Source of the DNA: Otis tarda
Lineage: Eukaryota > Chordata > Aves > Otidiformes > Otididae
NCBI GenBank assembly: GCA_026413225.1
Contig: CM048553.1
Span: 145,507,690 to 145,571,689, forward strand
Direction: 5' to 3'
Length of the DNA stretch: 64,000 nt
In this document: one piece after another, positions 11,271 to 26,200 of the stretch
How positions within the stretch are numbered: position 1 is the stretch's first letter
Layout of the letters: the number at the start of each line of letters is the position of its first letter
Notes under the pieces: model-generated
What the model was told of the DNA's origin: nothing
What the model saw: the letters and a program-made list of their open reading frames with translations, nothing else
Database searches by the model: none
Position numbers and translations under genes: made by a program

Positions 11271-14200
11271 CTATAGCAAAATAAAAAATAAAAAACTGGC
11301 TGGTCAGTTAAAGAGTCAACGTGAGGCTCCACCGCCCTGGGATGGCTATGCTGCAGAGATGCTGCAAGAAGGAAGCACCGTTTGCTGCTGCCTCTGAGAG
11401 AGCTGCCAGAGATGTAAGCTGGCTGCCAAGACCCCACTGGCTGATTGCTAACTGGAGTCACCAGCCTTGCCACACAGCCAGCAGCCTTGTGGGCTGTGCC
11501 GTGAGCCTGGACATTTTGAGGCGCAAGTGGTGGCCTCTAGATTAGGTCCAAGCAGTACAGCCTTTGAACATCTCACCTACTGCTTTGCCCTGGAGGAAAT
11601 GAGAAGCAGCTGCCTGGATGCGTGCCCTGTGCCTGCCAGCAGCTCATCATGTAGAGCCAAAGCCAACACTGGCCTCAGACAGCAGGACAGCGCGGGGCTG
11701 CAGGCATCTGGCTTGCTTTGCCCAGTGTGGAGCCAGAGGCTGCTGCCTTGACTTGCAAGCAAGTTGGGAGAGGGGGCCCCTACGTGAGATCCAGCTCTTG
11801 CAGATGCAGAGGTCAGGCTATCTCGAGCTGAACCATGGGGCCCCTGGGACTCTGCCTTGGGGCTCCATTCAAACACCCCTTTGTGCTCCCTTGGGTTGTG
11901 TGTGGTTTACTAAAATGAGCTCTCAGGGCGGTTTAGTAAAGAAACGACATCTGTTGCTGTGTAATGCACATTGTCACTTCTTTGCTCAATGTCCATACAA
12001 AAGACTATTGTGGAAAATTCAATATCTAAGCGACAAAAACACAAGTAGCACACTGATTTGCATAAGAGCTTTTCTTCCATTAGGGGACAAGGAGGATATT
12101 TGTAGTCATATTTCACTGATGTAGGTAGAACAGGAGACTAAGGTAATACACGCTGGCAGGTAAAAACTGTTTCATGTAGAAAAGGTCTCAGTGCTAAATC
12201 AGACTGTTAAAAAAATAATCCTTTAAAAATGTTCTATTGGGAAAGTTCAAAAAAGGGAAAAGAGACAACCATATTAATAAATAAACTGTATGGTACATAT
12301 TCACTGAGAATGCTATGAAACCTGAAATACCTGAAAACAACCTAATCAGACTGAACATACTTCAAATTTCTTAATGAACAATTTATGTTGTCAAGTAATG
12401 AGTAAAAATGTTCAGGATTCCCACCCCTAAGTACTCATGAATATGTCTTTCTAACTCTGATTTCTAAAAGGAGATATACCTTTCTTTAAGTTTGCTCTCA
12501 GATTCCTTAAGCTTTGTTTTCAAATGCCGCACTGTAACTTCTTTTTGCTGCAGAGGTGTCAAATACTGCTCTGGTATTTGTTGCTTAATGCTGTGATTGT
12601 CACTGCAAGAATTGTATCTTCCTGATCGCCTGGAAAGAAAAAAAAAAAAACAAACAAATCATGACATAACATCATTCCTACAGTTCTTCAGTCCCGACAA
12701 AAAGAAAAAAAACATTCCATTGACTGATACAAAGCTTGAGTCATTTAGGGCTCCTCACTGTCCGCAAAAGTGAACCCCTGTGGAAAATCAAAGTACTTGA
12801 GGAAACAGCTGATTTGTGGCTATAGTGCAAGATTTACTATTTATTGTACTTGGTTTCAGTGCCATTACATCAAATGAGACATTTAACTTTAAAATACCCC
12901 CTCACCCAAAATGGGTAGCGTGCCCAAGAGCAGGCAGCTGGGCCACTGGCAGGGACACCCAGCTACAGACAGGGCCAGGTGAGACAGTGAACGGGCTGAG
13001 TTCAGCTCTGCACGTGAGTTATAAAGCTGAGCATGCTGAAACCTAGATTCGTCCTCTCTGGCTTTAGGTCTGTATCTGACATGCTTGGCTGTTGAGTTGC
13101 CTGAGAGAGAGAGGGAAACAGCAGCAGCGTGGTGGCAACTTCTTCTCGGCAATATGTGTCTCATGCTCTGGCAGGTGTCTGTTTTCTTTCCTCTACAGGA
13201 AACTGCACTCCTTAGGGAGGTGCCTAAGGCTGGGCAGGGTGAATTTTCGCCTCGGTGTATAATATTTTCTAAACTACCCCACCCAACTCTCTCCAAAGTG
13301 AAAAGACTCTTAGGAGAAAGAACCAGTAAATCCACATGAGAATTGATGGCATGAAACCACAGGAAGGAGCCTGCCTTGAAGTGAAAACCAAAGGGCTTTG
13401 ACTAAAAGTAACCTTGAATTTTACAGTGCTGGAACAATGAATCTTTTACACAGGATGGAGCACCCTGTTGACTGTCAAGCCACCAACATGAGGAGTCACA
13501 GCCATGCTGACGACCACAGTGACCTGCTTGGCAACCCAGACACCCAATCCCACGTTACAATGCAGACAAGGTAAGTCAGATGCTGAAATAAAGCCTTGCC
13601 TCATCACGGGGCTGCTGTCACTGCCTTTGTATGAGCCTGAGTTGCTGCTGCTGGCTGAAGACACCCTGTAACTCTGATGGATGTTGGTAGGACTCAGCTG
13701 GTTTTTGCACAGTGTTGACAAAGAGTCCTTTTCACGGGAAGCAGGTGGGCTGGCTCCAGACTTGCAGGATAAGGATCCATTATTCCGACCGTAAGGGCCA
13801 CGACTGGAGGGGAACCAAAATGGTTAAAGCATATTGGATTATCCTCTTCATGCAACCCATTATGTGTCTTATTTTACACACAAAGTTGTCTAAACACTAA
13901 AACAGAGAGACAACTGCGAGTGCCAGGGAAGAGAGAAAGTCCAGAAGTCATCAGTCATTGCATATTCTTTCACTGACTGTGGGGCTCTCAGTTTGAATTA
14001 TGTGATCTAGGGAAACCTCAGCCATTTTCACATTTTTCTGTGGATAGCACAGTTCCCAGTGACTCCATCAGATCGCTCGCGTTCCCTGAACCTCTGATTC
14101 CATTAACTAATGAGAGGACTGCAGCCTGAAGTAGTGCCCAAAGAACCACGTTTTGGCTTTCCCCGGCCAGGCTTGCAGAGAGATGCCAACACTGGAAGTT

Positions 14201-17200
14201 TGCTGTAAGACTGCTTTCATGCTCCTCAGTAACCAGCCTGAGGGATCACAGCGTGCAGTGAAAACAGATTTTGTTTGAGCCACTGTTCTCTTCTGCCTTT
14301 GGCATACTGGGTGCTTCAGCTGTCATTGTCAGCTATTCATTTGTTTACATATAGTTCGAACCTCACTGGGAGCAGGCTGAAATGGTACAAAATAGACAAA
14401 GGAAAGCATGGTCTTTTCCTTCTTCCTTCCAGTTTCTCTCATACTTATCTACCTTTCTTTTCCCATTCTTTATTAACTAATCTGACTGTCAGCTGTGTGT
14501 GCTTGAAAGCAGTTCCTATCTGCACTGCCCAACAGCTGCCAAAGGGCTGGGGCGCTCTGAGGACAGCTTCTCGAGGTGCGTTCCTTGCTTGCTCACTTGG
14601 CTTGCCTTCCTGCACTACTACGCTGCTACACTCATCCTCCCATGGAAGTTGTTCTTCTAAACTGTAGTTAAAGTGCAGGTTTCAAAAAACACAGAAAAAG
14701 GCAAATCCAGTGAGCAAAAGAGAAGGCTTGAACATAAAAAAAAAATACCACAGAATTATGAAGCAAAATCTCTTCTTAAAATTGTCTGACTTGGTTTCCT
14801 CCCTTCTCTGAAAATGGAACAGTTTATAAGGAACAGATGGTTGAGTGGCTGCTGCAAACCTTCATCACACTGCTGCGGTTTGGGTGATTTTATAATTATT
14901 TTACAATGAAGTGCAGGACTGTGGTTTGCAACAACATTGAAACGTTTCATAGTGAGTTAAGTGAAACAGTTAAAAAAGAGCATATTTCAAAGGAGACATC
15001 TCCTTCCACTTTGTACAGAACAGCATCAGCTGCAGTGTGAGGCAGAACTTGCACAGACTGCGCACAACACAGCAATGTATTTGAAGGAGCACTATTATAG
15101 AAGACTTTTGTCCAATTAAGTAGGTCAGTATGCTCTAATTTAAAGTTATATTTAAATACACAATAATATATGGAATGATACATAATCTTACTGAAAGCAA
15201 GGTGATTTTAGGGCTTCATATTATACTTAGTACTGTTTTTTTCCCATAGCCTGGAAATTTACTTGTTAGATTTAATCTAGAGAGTGCTTAAGTAATGTTT
15301 ATTTTTCTAACAGTCTCACGATACAGATAGGAAACTGCTCATCATTCTGCCAATCTCTGTACGCTGGGGCACACTGCGACCTTGGAGATGCCTGTGTGAC
15401 TCAAGCAGACGAGTATCCCGCTGCCGGTCCTAGCCCGCCTGCCAGCTCTTCCACAAAGGGCAGGAAACAAGTCCTGTCAATTTGAACTCTTTCCACCCAC
15501 TCCAAAAAAATGTGATCAGCAGGGATTGCGTGGGCAGAGCACAATGTGCGCTGCTCCATCTCAGCGTCCCCATATTTGCAAGCTGTCTGCATTTGCACTT
15601 CACACATGATAGGGAGAAATCTCACAGAGATCTTACATGAAAGGTTCATTTAGATAAATGACTGTGATAATTTTTTTTACTTGCATAAAGTTTTAGTTAT
15701 ATAAAGGTTGGGCAAGGGTGTTTAAGAAAAGCAGAGTCAAAGGCAATATTGTCTGCTTCTTCCTACAAAAAATAAGGTCATGGTCTGGAAAGGTATATGC
15801 CGAGCTGACAATGTATTGCAGAGAGAAAACAAATTCATAAGATCAAAAGGTTACAGTTAATTGGTTAGAAGTACTGGTTTTAACTAACATACACCCAGTT
15901 GTTTCCTCCTCCACTCCAGCCAATGCCTTTTCTGCCTCTGACTGTACCTCCCATACTTGTTATGAATAAACAACAAAAAAACACCAGTTGGCTGATCTGG
16001 CATATTGTCAATTTTTGTGCTCCAAATACAGCATTTTCTTTTGTCATATCACAGTTCTCATCAGTCTAAGTGCTGCCTGAGAGCATGGTGCTACCCAAAT
16101 TGTTTTAAAATATCACAAAATGTCACAATACTAGTATTGCATGTATTAACTGCAAGACCTTACACAGTAGTCTACCCTTGCACTTGCAGTATTTGCAATA
16201 TTTAGGAAAAAATTGCTTTGCTTACTTGCGAGAAAAAGAAGATCTTTTGCTTCCAGCAGCTGACATATGGACTTCAGGCGCTGAAATACTGCCTGTGCTG
16301 CTTGAAGAGCTAAAATCAGCTTCACTCCCTGGAAAGGAAAAGGGAAGAGTGAAAACACGATGGAAATTATAACTCAAAGACTGTTTTCAAAATAACAATG
16401 AATCACAAGCATCCTTCCTTTGTCTGTTCTGTGTGAATTTCAGAAGTTGCATGAATTTTCAAACATCCCTGAGGACAAGTGCTGGATTTGTTCCAGATTT
16501 TCAAAATTTCTTCAGAACTGGCACTCAACAAGAGCAGAAAAAACATTTGGACACAAAACCCTCACGGTACAGAAGCCATTTTAGGACTCAGCTAGGAACA
16601 CTTGTGACAACCTGTTTGCTTTCTCACAGCCATCAATAGATGAATGAGGCTGCTCTAGTGGCTCCTTCAGGAGCATAGTGATTAGGAGCACACAATTGTG
16701 ACTGGAGATTTCTCTTCCTTTAAATCGTATGAAAATACTACTTGCTGGGAGGAAAGGTGCTTCCATTTTGGTTTCTGAGATTATGTACACATACATGTAT
16801 ATAGGTATAAATGTGTATAGGCTAACAGGGTATATGCATATATGTATGTACACACATATGCAGGTTTTCATGTGACACATAAGCACAGTAAGGCAGTTCT
16901 AATAGCCTTAAAATAATACAATAATCATGTGTGGCTCTCAGGTGCTTCTCGGGTGCTAAGCCATCTATCTGATTTTTGATTTTCTCTGGATCACAGCTTT
17001 TATTTCCCAAGATCCGGCACATACAAGGAAAACTGCTCTCATTTTGCTAGGGCCAGGTAGTAGATGTACTAAGAAAGTCTTTATCATCTGGAAAAAAACC
17101 CACCCTAAAGTCAGGATTTTTTTCAGTCTGTTACTCAAACGGCAAATGACCCAAGCTGTACCCAGGTCACATGCTGCAGAGCCACAATAGGGAATGACAA

Positions 17201-20200
17201 CTTTCTCGATGGGATGAAAATAACTTTCCAGCATCCTTTAAGCAGTCAGACAGGGGAGCATCTCTCACCTAAGAATTGCTGGGTGCCATCCCGCACACAG
17301 ACCCCTTGGCCAGTGGCTGCAGGCTTACCACAAACCCCAATTTTGCTATCTTTTCCACGAGGGGCAGATGCAGCTGCAGCTACCATCATCCCCGTGGGGC
17401 AGATAAACCTCCAGGGGCACAATCTCTCTTAAATCCTTCACAGAGCTGTCGGGCACATCTTGCACTCCTGAATACCCAGGATGGGGAAAAGGCCTTATCA
17501 AGTATGTCTTCACAGCCTTAAAGAGGATGAGACATCGCCAGCAACCATCCTTACCATCTGGCAACTCCTAGCAACTAGTGTTAGGATCAGATGTGTTTGG
17601 ATTTAACCCAATACTTCCCCAATCTCACTAAGTCCCACTGTTAGGATCAGCTCCTGTTTCTCTGTGCCTCTGGTTCAGCCTGATTTCAAAGCACTGAAAT
17701 ACAAAGCCAAGCCTTTGAAAAGGGTAATCCTCCTCTAACCAACTCCATACTCAGTACAGCATCCCTGATAATCAGACGCAAGTCACCACAGCTGTAACCA
17801 AAGTGCCAGTTTGCAAGAGGGAGGAGGGAGAGCAGCAAAGCCAAGGGTTTCACAGAGTATTTATATCATGTCTGCAGATGCAGATGTCAGTGACCCTCTC
17901 CTTAGGGAAGCAGAACGACCGTGGGATATAATGTCCGAAGCTGCAACAGAGTTTTCCTGATAAACAAAACACTCACATCTACAAAACTAAGATACCAACT
18001 ATTGTGTCAGTATCATGCTACTCCCAAATCTACTTTCCCAAGCAAGACCCGAACAGGTAAACACATCACACAGATTTCATACCTCCGGTGTTTGGGCCCC
18101 GAAAACATTCCTGCCCTTGCAAGATGCCAGCAGCTTTCCAAAGCCAAGTCCTGGCCGCAGCAGAGAGCAGGAGCCCTAGCTGAGGTTCATCTCTGGTTAA
18201 GCAGACCACGTCATAATCAGATCTCGCTATCGAAAGCATTTCAAGGAAGTAAGGCTTAATAATAGCCTCTCCCTGACCTGCCTGTCTTGGAGCACAGCGC
18301 TGGGAAGGGCTGCCGAGCTAGGCGCTGCTGATACGAGTCAGCAGAGCCTGAAGACACAACCACCTCGAAGGCTGAGCTTTCTGAAAGACTGAACTGCATC
18401 TGAGACCAGGAGCTGTGCAAAGTACGAATTAACCTTTCTGTCCCCAATTTTGATAACAACCACGCACAAGCTTAACACTGAGCACAGGAAACTACTTATG
18501 CTTAAAATTAGGCAAGTGGCTATTTATAGGATCTCTGAGAACATTTTATAAATTAAAGGGGTCACTGCTAGTATCTGTTCCAAGCGTGTTAGTCACGTTC
18601 GAGCCAGCTCTGAGGGTAGCAGAGCTTGACAGCAATGTTACTAGGAGACTTTAAAAAATATTTTCTCCCATTTGGTAGACATCTCTAAGCAAAATAACAT
18701 GTCATCTATCCATATAATATCAATTGCAACATATTCCCCTGGGTAAATGTGACTTCTGTCTTACAAATATCTTAAGAAAGAGGTGAAACTCCTTGCCTAG
18801 CAGCAACACAGGCAGGAGCCGATCACAGCCCTCATCTCTCCTAACGCCATTCTCCAAGCTGACAGCTCCCTAAAGATGCCTGTTAACTATTTTTTGTCAC
18901 TGTGACAATATGATTGCAAAAGCTCACACATCTAAGCCCCAGAACAGCCTGCTGATTCAGCATTAACCATGAAAGAGGTTGACATTTCTTAAAAATACAT
19001 TATTTTGTCCTAATTGGCCATAACACTTGTTTTGCCCTGATCTGAGACTTCCTTGCATAAGAGGACTGTCTTAACCACTTTTTCCTGCAAAATATGCTAC
19101 ATGTTGAGTCGCTGGTTTCAGTGGTATCTCATTTGAAATCTATTCATGCATATTCTTTCATGCTGCAGCTACTCAGCATTACAATGCTAACAGCCACCCA
19201 GCAGGCGAACTGACTTGGAAATACGCTCTGATGGAAATGCTTGTGCCGCACGTATGGCATCCGATGCTGGGAGGCCCGTCACTCTGGCCTCCCCCCGCCT
19301 TGCAGCAGGCTCTGAGCAGCAGCACGCCCACGCCATGGGAGGGGAGCTGTGCACTGCTCTCTGCAATGCGAAGAACAACACAAGGATGGCCAACAAAGTA
19401 CCGTAACATTTTCCAGGATTGCTGTTTTCCTGGAATGGGTATCTGAGAAGCAGGAGTGAAATCGAGCAGCGTCTAGAGCCGTCCCTGCATTTTACTGCTC
19501 GATGGGCAATGGCACTGAGCTAAGGGCGCGCTGCAGACAGCATGACGCTTTCTGATGCCTTTTACCCTCCTTGCTGCCCTGACAGCACCGCAACAGTCAC
19601 CGAGCTCCAGCTGACAGCAGGAGAGGAGAAGGGAGCCTGCAGCCTCGCAACTGCATGCTGTGCCGCCCGCGATGAGGAGCGCAGGTAGCACGGGCAGGCA
19701 CAACACAGGCCGAGGCAGAGAGGCAGTGATGGGCTGGCAGATGCGTGTGCTCATCTGTGCCGTGGCTCGGGGACCACAGCTCTGGGGGCAAATGCTGTCC
19801 TGCCCAGGCATCAACTGTAAACTTATTACTCATTACTCAGGCAAATTTCCCACCCTGCATGGGATCCAATTACAGATTTCGGGGCAGGACTGAGGAAAGG
19901 AAGAGAGAGAAAGAGCTGCCTGTGTAAGGGCCAGTATCCCTCCAGCTGGCACTGCTGCCTGTTTATCCCACTCGTGCTATGCAGTCATCGTGCCTACATT
20001 TTGGATGTAGAAAAGCTCCACCTTTAACTCTGCTCTCTGCACTGCCTCAACAATAGTGCCAGGATAGTGACACAGCACAATGACCGTGACACACATTGCA
20101 TGCTTACAGGTAGAACAGGTTAGGTACTCTTACAGGTAGAACAGGTTAGGTGTGCTGGGCCTACAGGGACAGAATTCAAGCACATACCATGTCATGTATG

Positions 20201-23200
20201 TATATATGTATATAGAGACAGTATATACCTTTCTCACACAGAGTCACACAATAACCCCACATGCATGACTGGACTATGGCATCCCAGTCTGCTATTTCTA
20301 GCTATTACAGATGGTTGGATACCTTGTTGTATGGTATTCTGGCCTCAGTATTAAAGTTTTGCTTGCACTTTAGCACTTAATCTTTTTCCTTCTGTAAAAA
20401 TAAAGCTCAAACATTCTTGTGTGCATTTTATTGATTGTTTGCTATCTAAATAGTAAGATTAAAATATGTAAAAAGGGAAAAAGTTCAAGTAATAGCTGTG
20501 ACAGGAACATTGACAGTTGAGCAGCAGAATTGGATTCCCAAAACTCAGGATGCATATGAGCTTATTAAAATTTAGTCTTTTTGTGCAAGTCTTTCCTATT
20601 TGCAACTTCACCACCGTTTCATAGCTGCCAAAGTATATAAATCACAGAGCTTACCTATCTTCTGACTCCATAAACATGATCTCTTTACATATATATATAT
20701 CATTCTTGATGCTAGGTTTTGCATATAGTCACCCAGTGAAACAGAGCTGTAAATAAAACAGTGGTGACAGAGACAGCTTGTCCTCAGAATGTAAAGCACT
20801 TAAATTTGCTGAGCTTCCTTGCCTTCAAAAGCATCCTGTTATATGGCAAAGAGATCAAAATATGCATATATCTTCACCACTCCAGTGCAGCAACTAGAGG
20901 AATAAGTGGCACACTGTCTCTGTGGATAGCTTTATTTAGAGACCCCAGGGGAAGAGATATGGCCTCACTGCATAAAAAATTCCAGAAAAGCCATTATAAG
21001 CAGCTGCAAAAGTAGAGAGAATTCAGTTGTAATGCCCACTATTGAAAGGACTTGTATTTTTAAGAGATTTGGTTTAATTTATCTTGAAAATATTAACTCA
21101 CAGCTACATCTCTAGTTCCAATATTTAACAGCATAAGCAGTATATTTCCAGGAAAATAATCTTTTCTATTTAGTATTCTATTTGGCCAGTGGTGGGTCCG
21201 CCCTAGACCAGGCTGAGTCCACTGGACAAAGGGGAAACTTCTAGCAGCTTCTTACAGAAGCTGCCACTGTAGCCCCCCCTCACTAAACAAAACCAACACA
21301 ACAAGCAATCCAGGAAAGAAAACCACACTGCTCACATGGACTGACAAACATGAGAAAAAGAAGCTGCAAAGAAGTTGTGAAGTCTTCCTTTAGCATTTCA
21401 GGCTTTTCTTCGGATAGCACCCTTAAAAACAACCTATTTTGAGAGCAGTCTCCTCATGGGAAATGTATTTGATTCACAGTGTCAAGCCCATAGTTGAGAG
21501 CGGGTTTTGGTTCCTGTCCCTGGCCTTTGACTTATTTGACTTACTATTACTATATGTGAGACTCTTATCTTGGACTTACTATTACATTTCACACCAAACA
21601 GTAACTGTATAAAAGCAGATATAACCCTGGGAGCAAGGAACAGGACACATGGCTCTCCTCCACATGGACTGCTCTAGTCTTTGGGTGACACAAGCTGCTA
21701 CCAGCTGCTCTCCCTCGGCCCATGTCTCATACTCTCCATTACCATGAGGTCTAGAGTCACTGGCGGAAGCTGAGGATGCCCAGTAGGTAGGTCACAGTGG
21801 TTCAGGAACTCTTAGAGAGGTTTGGACTGAACTTCCTTCGTCTAAGGAGGGCAAGGAACTCTGATCTTTTCCCCGCGCTCTAATTGCTCAGCTGTGACAC
21901 AAAACAGAGTGTGAGCACTAGCACTGGCCATACTTCAAAGGAATGAAACATGCTGGTTGCCTGCACTCACAGAGGTGGTCTAGCTCCAGTATGGATGTTC
22001 AGAGGGAATCTGAGGCACACACATGGGCACAACTCAGGACTACAAGCAGCTGGTAAGTCTGGGAGATGCGCATTCCTCTCTGGCATCTCCTGTGGACTGG
22101 TGGAGGTGTGTTCCTTCCTAGCATGCTCTCTGCTGTGAATCTTGGATTTTAGTACCTAACCATCCCCTCTCATCTTATATGCAGTTTAGTCATCGAGCTC
22201 AGATTTATGAGCTGGGCTCCCAGAATGACATTGAGAAGCGCCTGGCATGGTCAATCCTAAGAGTACCAACAGGCATTCTCTCCTCTACCCCACTGCACTC
22301 GCCAGTGAAGCCATCACTCCCCTCTTTGGTGGACATCTACCCAACTGCTTGCCAGTGCTCCCTCATCAGACAGATCTGTTCATCACATTTCAGCTGATTG
22401 CACAATGCAGTAACAGCTGATAACTTGGGCAGCTGGCAAAGATACAGTCAGAGGAGACGTGGAGCAAAACTTTCCATGTGACTCTCCATAAACTGTTCAA
22501 ACCTGCTGGATGAGGAGATTTCCAGCCAAAACTAGACAGAAGACTTGGGGAAGAACTAAACGTGTGACCTAAACTAACTATTTATCTTGCTTTCTGCTCA
22601 TTTTGCTTGCTTACCCTTCTTACTTTGGAAGAAGTGTTGTTATCAAATAATTAAAATCTATCTCATTAAGCAGTTTTCTGATCTCATCTAAATACTATAG
22701 TTTTGGTAGTAATCTGAACTACATTAATGCAAATTATAGGCACTGCATATCTCAAAATAAATACAGCATATGACTTGTGTATGCTGTGAAACCACAATCA
22801 ATCAAGCTCTTCTCTAAAAACACAGTCACTACAAACTAATTACTGATATTGGCTGACAGCCACCATGTATATTCTGCGTATCGCTATGATCTGGGCTTGT
22901 GTTTTTCTTAATTGTTTTTAATTCATGGATTTGTAGAGCAGCCATAAGCGGATGTTGGAACAGACAAAGAGCATTACAAGTGTTTCTTTTTTTCTGCTTT
23001 ATATATCTTAAGGAGATTCTTCACACAGAAATCAACATGATCTAATTATTTCTGGTGCTTCTATATGCAGTCTGAGCTGTTCTAACACCATCTTAGAAAT
23101 GGTTCCCACAAATTTTCTCTTCTTGGCCTGAAATGACCTTTGTCGGGGGAACATATGTTCATGGAGCAAAGGGAACAGTCTGGGGAATTTACCTTCCTAT

Positions 23201-26200
23201 TCAAACAAAAAAAGCTCTTTAGATCAGAGACAGAAGGATGCTACTTTGCTACACCAACCTCAATAGAAACATTGAGACTGGATATTCAAAAAATACACTG
23301 ATGGTTGTATAACATGATATTCAATTTGCATATGACATTTTTATAAAATGTGTGTGTAAATCCACCTACGGACAAGTATCTTTTATAAGCAAGCTTGCAG
23401 TGTCACCTCAGGAGATTTTTCACATACCTGGCAGTACTATTTGGTGTGCTTGAAGGGAAATGAATAGGCTGGTCAGAAGTATTTTTAGGAGCTGGAAAAT
23501 GTCATCTTTGGCAGGGATGACTTAGCAGTACACAGAAAGGGAGCGAACTCCAGCACAAACTGGGAAAACGTCCCAGCCCTCCTGTCACGTTGGTGGCAAA
23601 AAGTTTAACAAAGGGCTTTCAGAGGCCCCTTCAACACACGTCCTAGATCTGGTTCCCATGCACAAGGAGCAGAGAGGCTGGCTGGGGCATAGCAATTAAC
23701 TGTGCAGGCACGTGTTCACAGCATATATGCAAATGTACGAAATCACATATAAACCTGATTCAGCTGAAAGCTTTTGCATAGTCACCCTTCATATAAGACA
23801 TCTGGTTTTCATTACAATGCACATAAAACATTTTAAATCAGTTTGACATGTTTTCAAAAGAGAAGAGAAAAACACTGGAATGAGAAACATATCTGGGAGG
23901 TAACTAATCAAACAACCCCGCAGTCCCAGGATGAAAAGAAAAATATGTCATAAGCTAATCAAATATTTACTGCAATGCACACGTTGAAATTATTACAAAA
24001 AACTAACAGAGTTCAAGTGTCATCTATTGAAAAGAACAGTAAAACCCTACCCAGTATAATGATTGGTTGCCTAAACTATATTTTTTACAGTAATACAGCT
24101 GAGGTAGGTCTGAGGGCAATGCATTTCACGTTATTACTGCTGTCATTTGCTGTTTTTTTCCCCGATAGCACTCTTATCGTTAAGGAGCACAAGTGACAGA
24201 CAAGAAGCTTGTGTTTTTTCAGCCTAATAATCCTTGTGGGTTTGTGGTCACACTGTATTCTGCCAACTCTAGCAAACAATCACAGCCTGCCTAGATTTCG
24301 AAAGCCAACAGCTTCCTATTACTTACAGAATTTCGGCAGGGAGGAACAGAGAGCTGTAATGAAGTGTCTCTTTGTGGAAGCAAGATGAGGCTTGTAATAC
24401 CAATAAAATAGGAAGCAAACCTGCCAGAATTCTCATTTCCTTTAAATACATTTTATGTAACAGTATATATAAGATATGTTATTATAAAGTAAGTTTACTG
24501 TTTTGTTATGTCACATTAAAGGTGACATTTTTCAAGCTCCTTGGGGAAGTGATGTCCACCTTGCAGTGGCTGGAGGCTGGATTTATGAAAGGATGCCAGG
24601 TCCCCTGCTCCCAGGGGTGAATTTTGGAAGCAGCACTCTCCCTATCTGCCACCTCACTTGGGAAACACCTCCTGTCAGTCTCAATCAGCAAAGCTTCTCA
24701 GCTGTGTTAAACTCCTGTTTCTGGGCATGCCTAGAAGCAGGGCAGCTTTAAAGCACTGAACAGTTTGGTGCCTTGCTTCTGTCTAAAGACTGGAGTGGGT
24801 GTTTCACACAACACCAAATACACCAGGGTCCACACAAAAATGACCTAAGGAAAGCTCTCTTCTGCTGTCCGCTTTACTGGAGAAAGAAAGGATCCACCTG
24901 GGATTTGCAGGGCCAGCTTTGAACTGGGAGGAGGCTGCATATCATCTCCCCATCACACCACTTGGGGCACGCACCACATCTAGCAGTAAGAACTGGATGA
25001 AGATACAGGGTTACTGTTCTCTTAGCTTACCACGCCCCTCTCCAGCTCCTCCATAAATCCACACAATTTATGATGCCTGCCTGTCTCCATTACCCCCTGC
25101 TATATGGGGGAATCCAAACAGGCCTGAATTTCCCAGAGCTCCCACCTCCATCAGGAGACCCTACCCAACCCCTGCACCCAACACACCTGAGAAAACTATG
25201 GTCTACAACGTAGAGTTTTAGCAAAAGCTGGCCAACCTCTGTCGAGTTGCTTTTCTGGTTGCTGGGTTTTATGTTTTTTTTTTTTCATTTTGGTTTATTT
25301 ATTGGAACAGGGACTGCACGTGCATTTCTCCTTTCGCCTAGGCTCTTCCTGAGCTTAGAATCGTAACTTCAAATGAGAAATAAAACAGAGTGAAGGCATC
25401 TAAAACATAGTTTCACCAGGATTTAGGTATCTAGATACATAAAAGCAAGTAAAATACCATTCCTTAAACAGGCCAAGTGTTCAAAATGTCACTGCTATCT
25501 GCAAAGACCTGCTTAGTTGTTTATGGTCGGGTTTCCACTTTTGAGCCCAGTAACCACTAGCTTACCTAATGTCTTTATTCCACAGTGAAATCAAACAAGT
25601 GAGATTTGCGTGACTAAAATACACTCCCTTAGATTTCCACGCCTGTGTGTAAGTATAGATATATGAACACAAGGAATATATAGACATATTAACCCAACAC
25701 AGCTCAAAAAGTGTTTAAAGTTATCACTCTGAGCAAAACAAAAACTTTTAGGTAGTAATTTGGTGACCAAACAAACAAAATTCAGAGAACACTGAAACTA
25801 TTTATGATTTGAAGTAAAAAACGGCCAGAAAATGGAAAACTTGAATTTCCTGTTTTCTGTTTGAAACGATGTTTTAATTTTGAAAACTGCCAAATTTCTT
25901 TCTTCTTTTAAAAAGAGGGTAAAAACATTTTAAAATCTCCCCAAACATTCCAAATATTTTAGACTGAATATCGTCTTTGTTCAGCTTGAAACAAAGGTTT
26001 ACTTTAATGTTTTGATTTGGCAGCAAACCCCCAAATCAGTTATTTGCATAGCTTCACTTTGAACATAATAAGATGTCAAACAAAAAAGAAATACGGGATA
26101 TAAAGGAAAATAGAAAAGGAAATCATCTATCAATTCTTGAGTAAACATTGCTCAGAAAACAGTTTAAATCCCAGGATTCTCATTAAAAAGGCATTAATAA

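Noticed and set aside
11271-11473. Apparent N-terminal extension of SYBU exon 7 starting at an upstream Met
   Set aside because: It lies beyond the acceptor at 11271 and has no similarity to syntabulin; exon 6 joins perfectly at 11270.
13561-13580. Strong donor-like CAAGGTAAGT on the + strand
   Set aside because: It is on the strand opposite SYBU, and no + strand exon is evident beside it.
13446-13599. Continuation of SYBU exon 5 as coding sequence
   Set aside because: Sequence past the GC donor does not resemble syntabulin; the downstream exon 6 joins in frame at 13600.
16790-16862. TA/CA-rich stretch resembling a microsatellite
   Set aside because: It is too interrupted to call a true repeat array.
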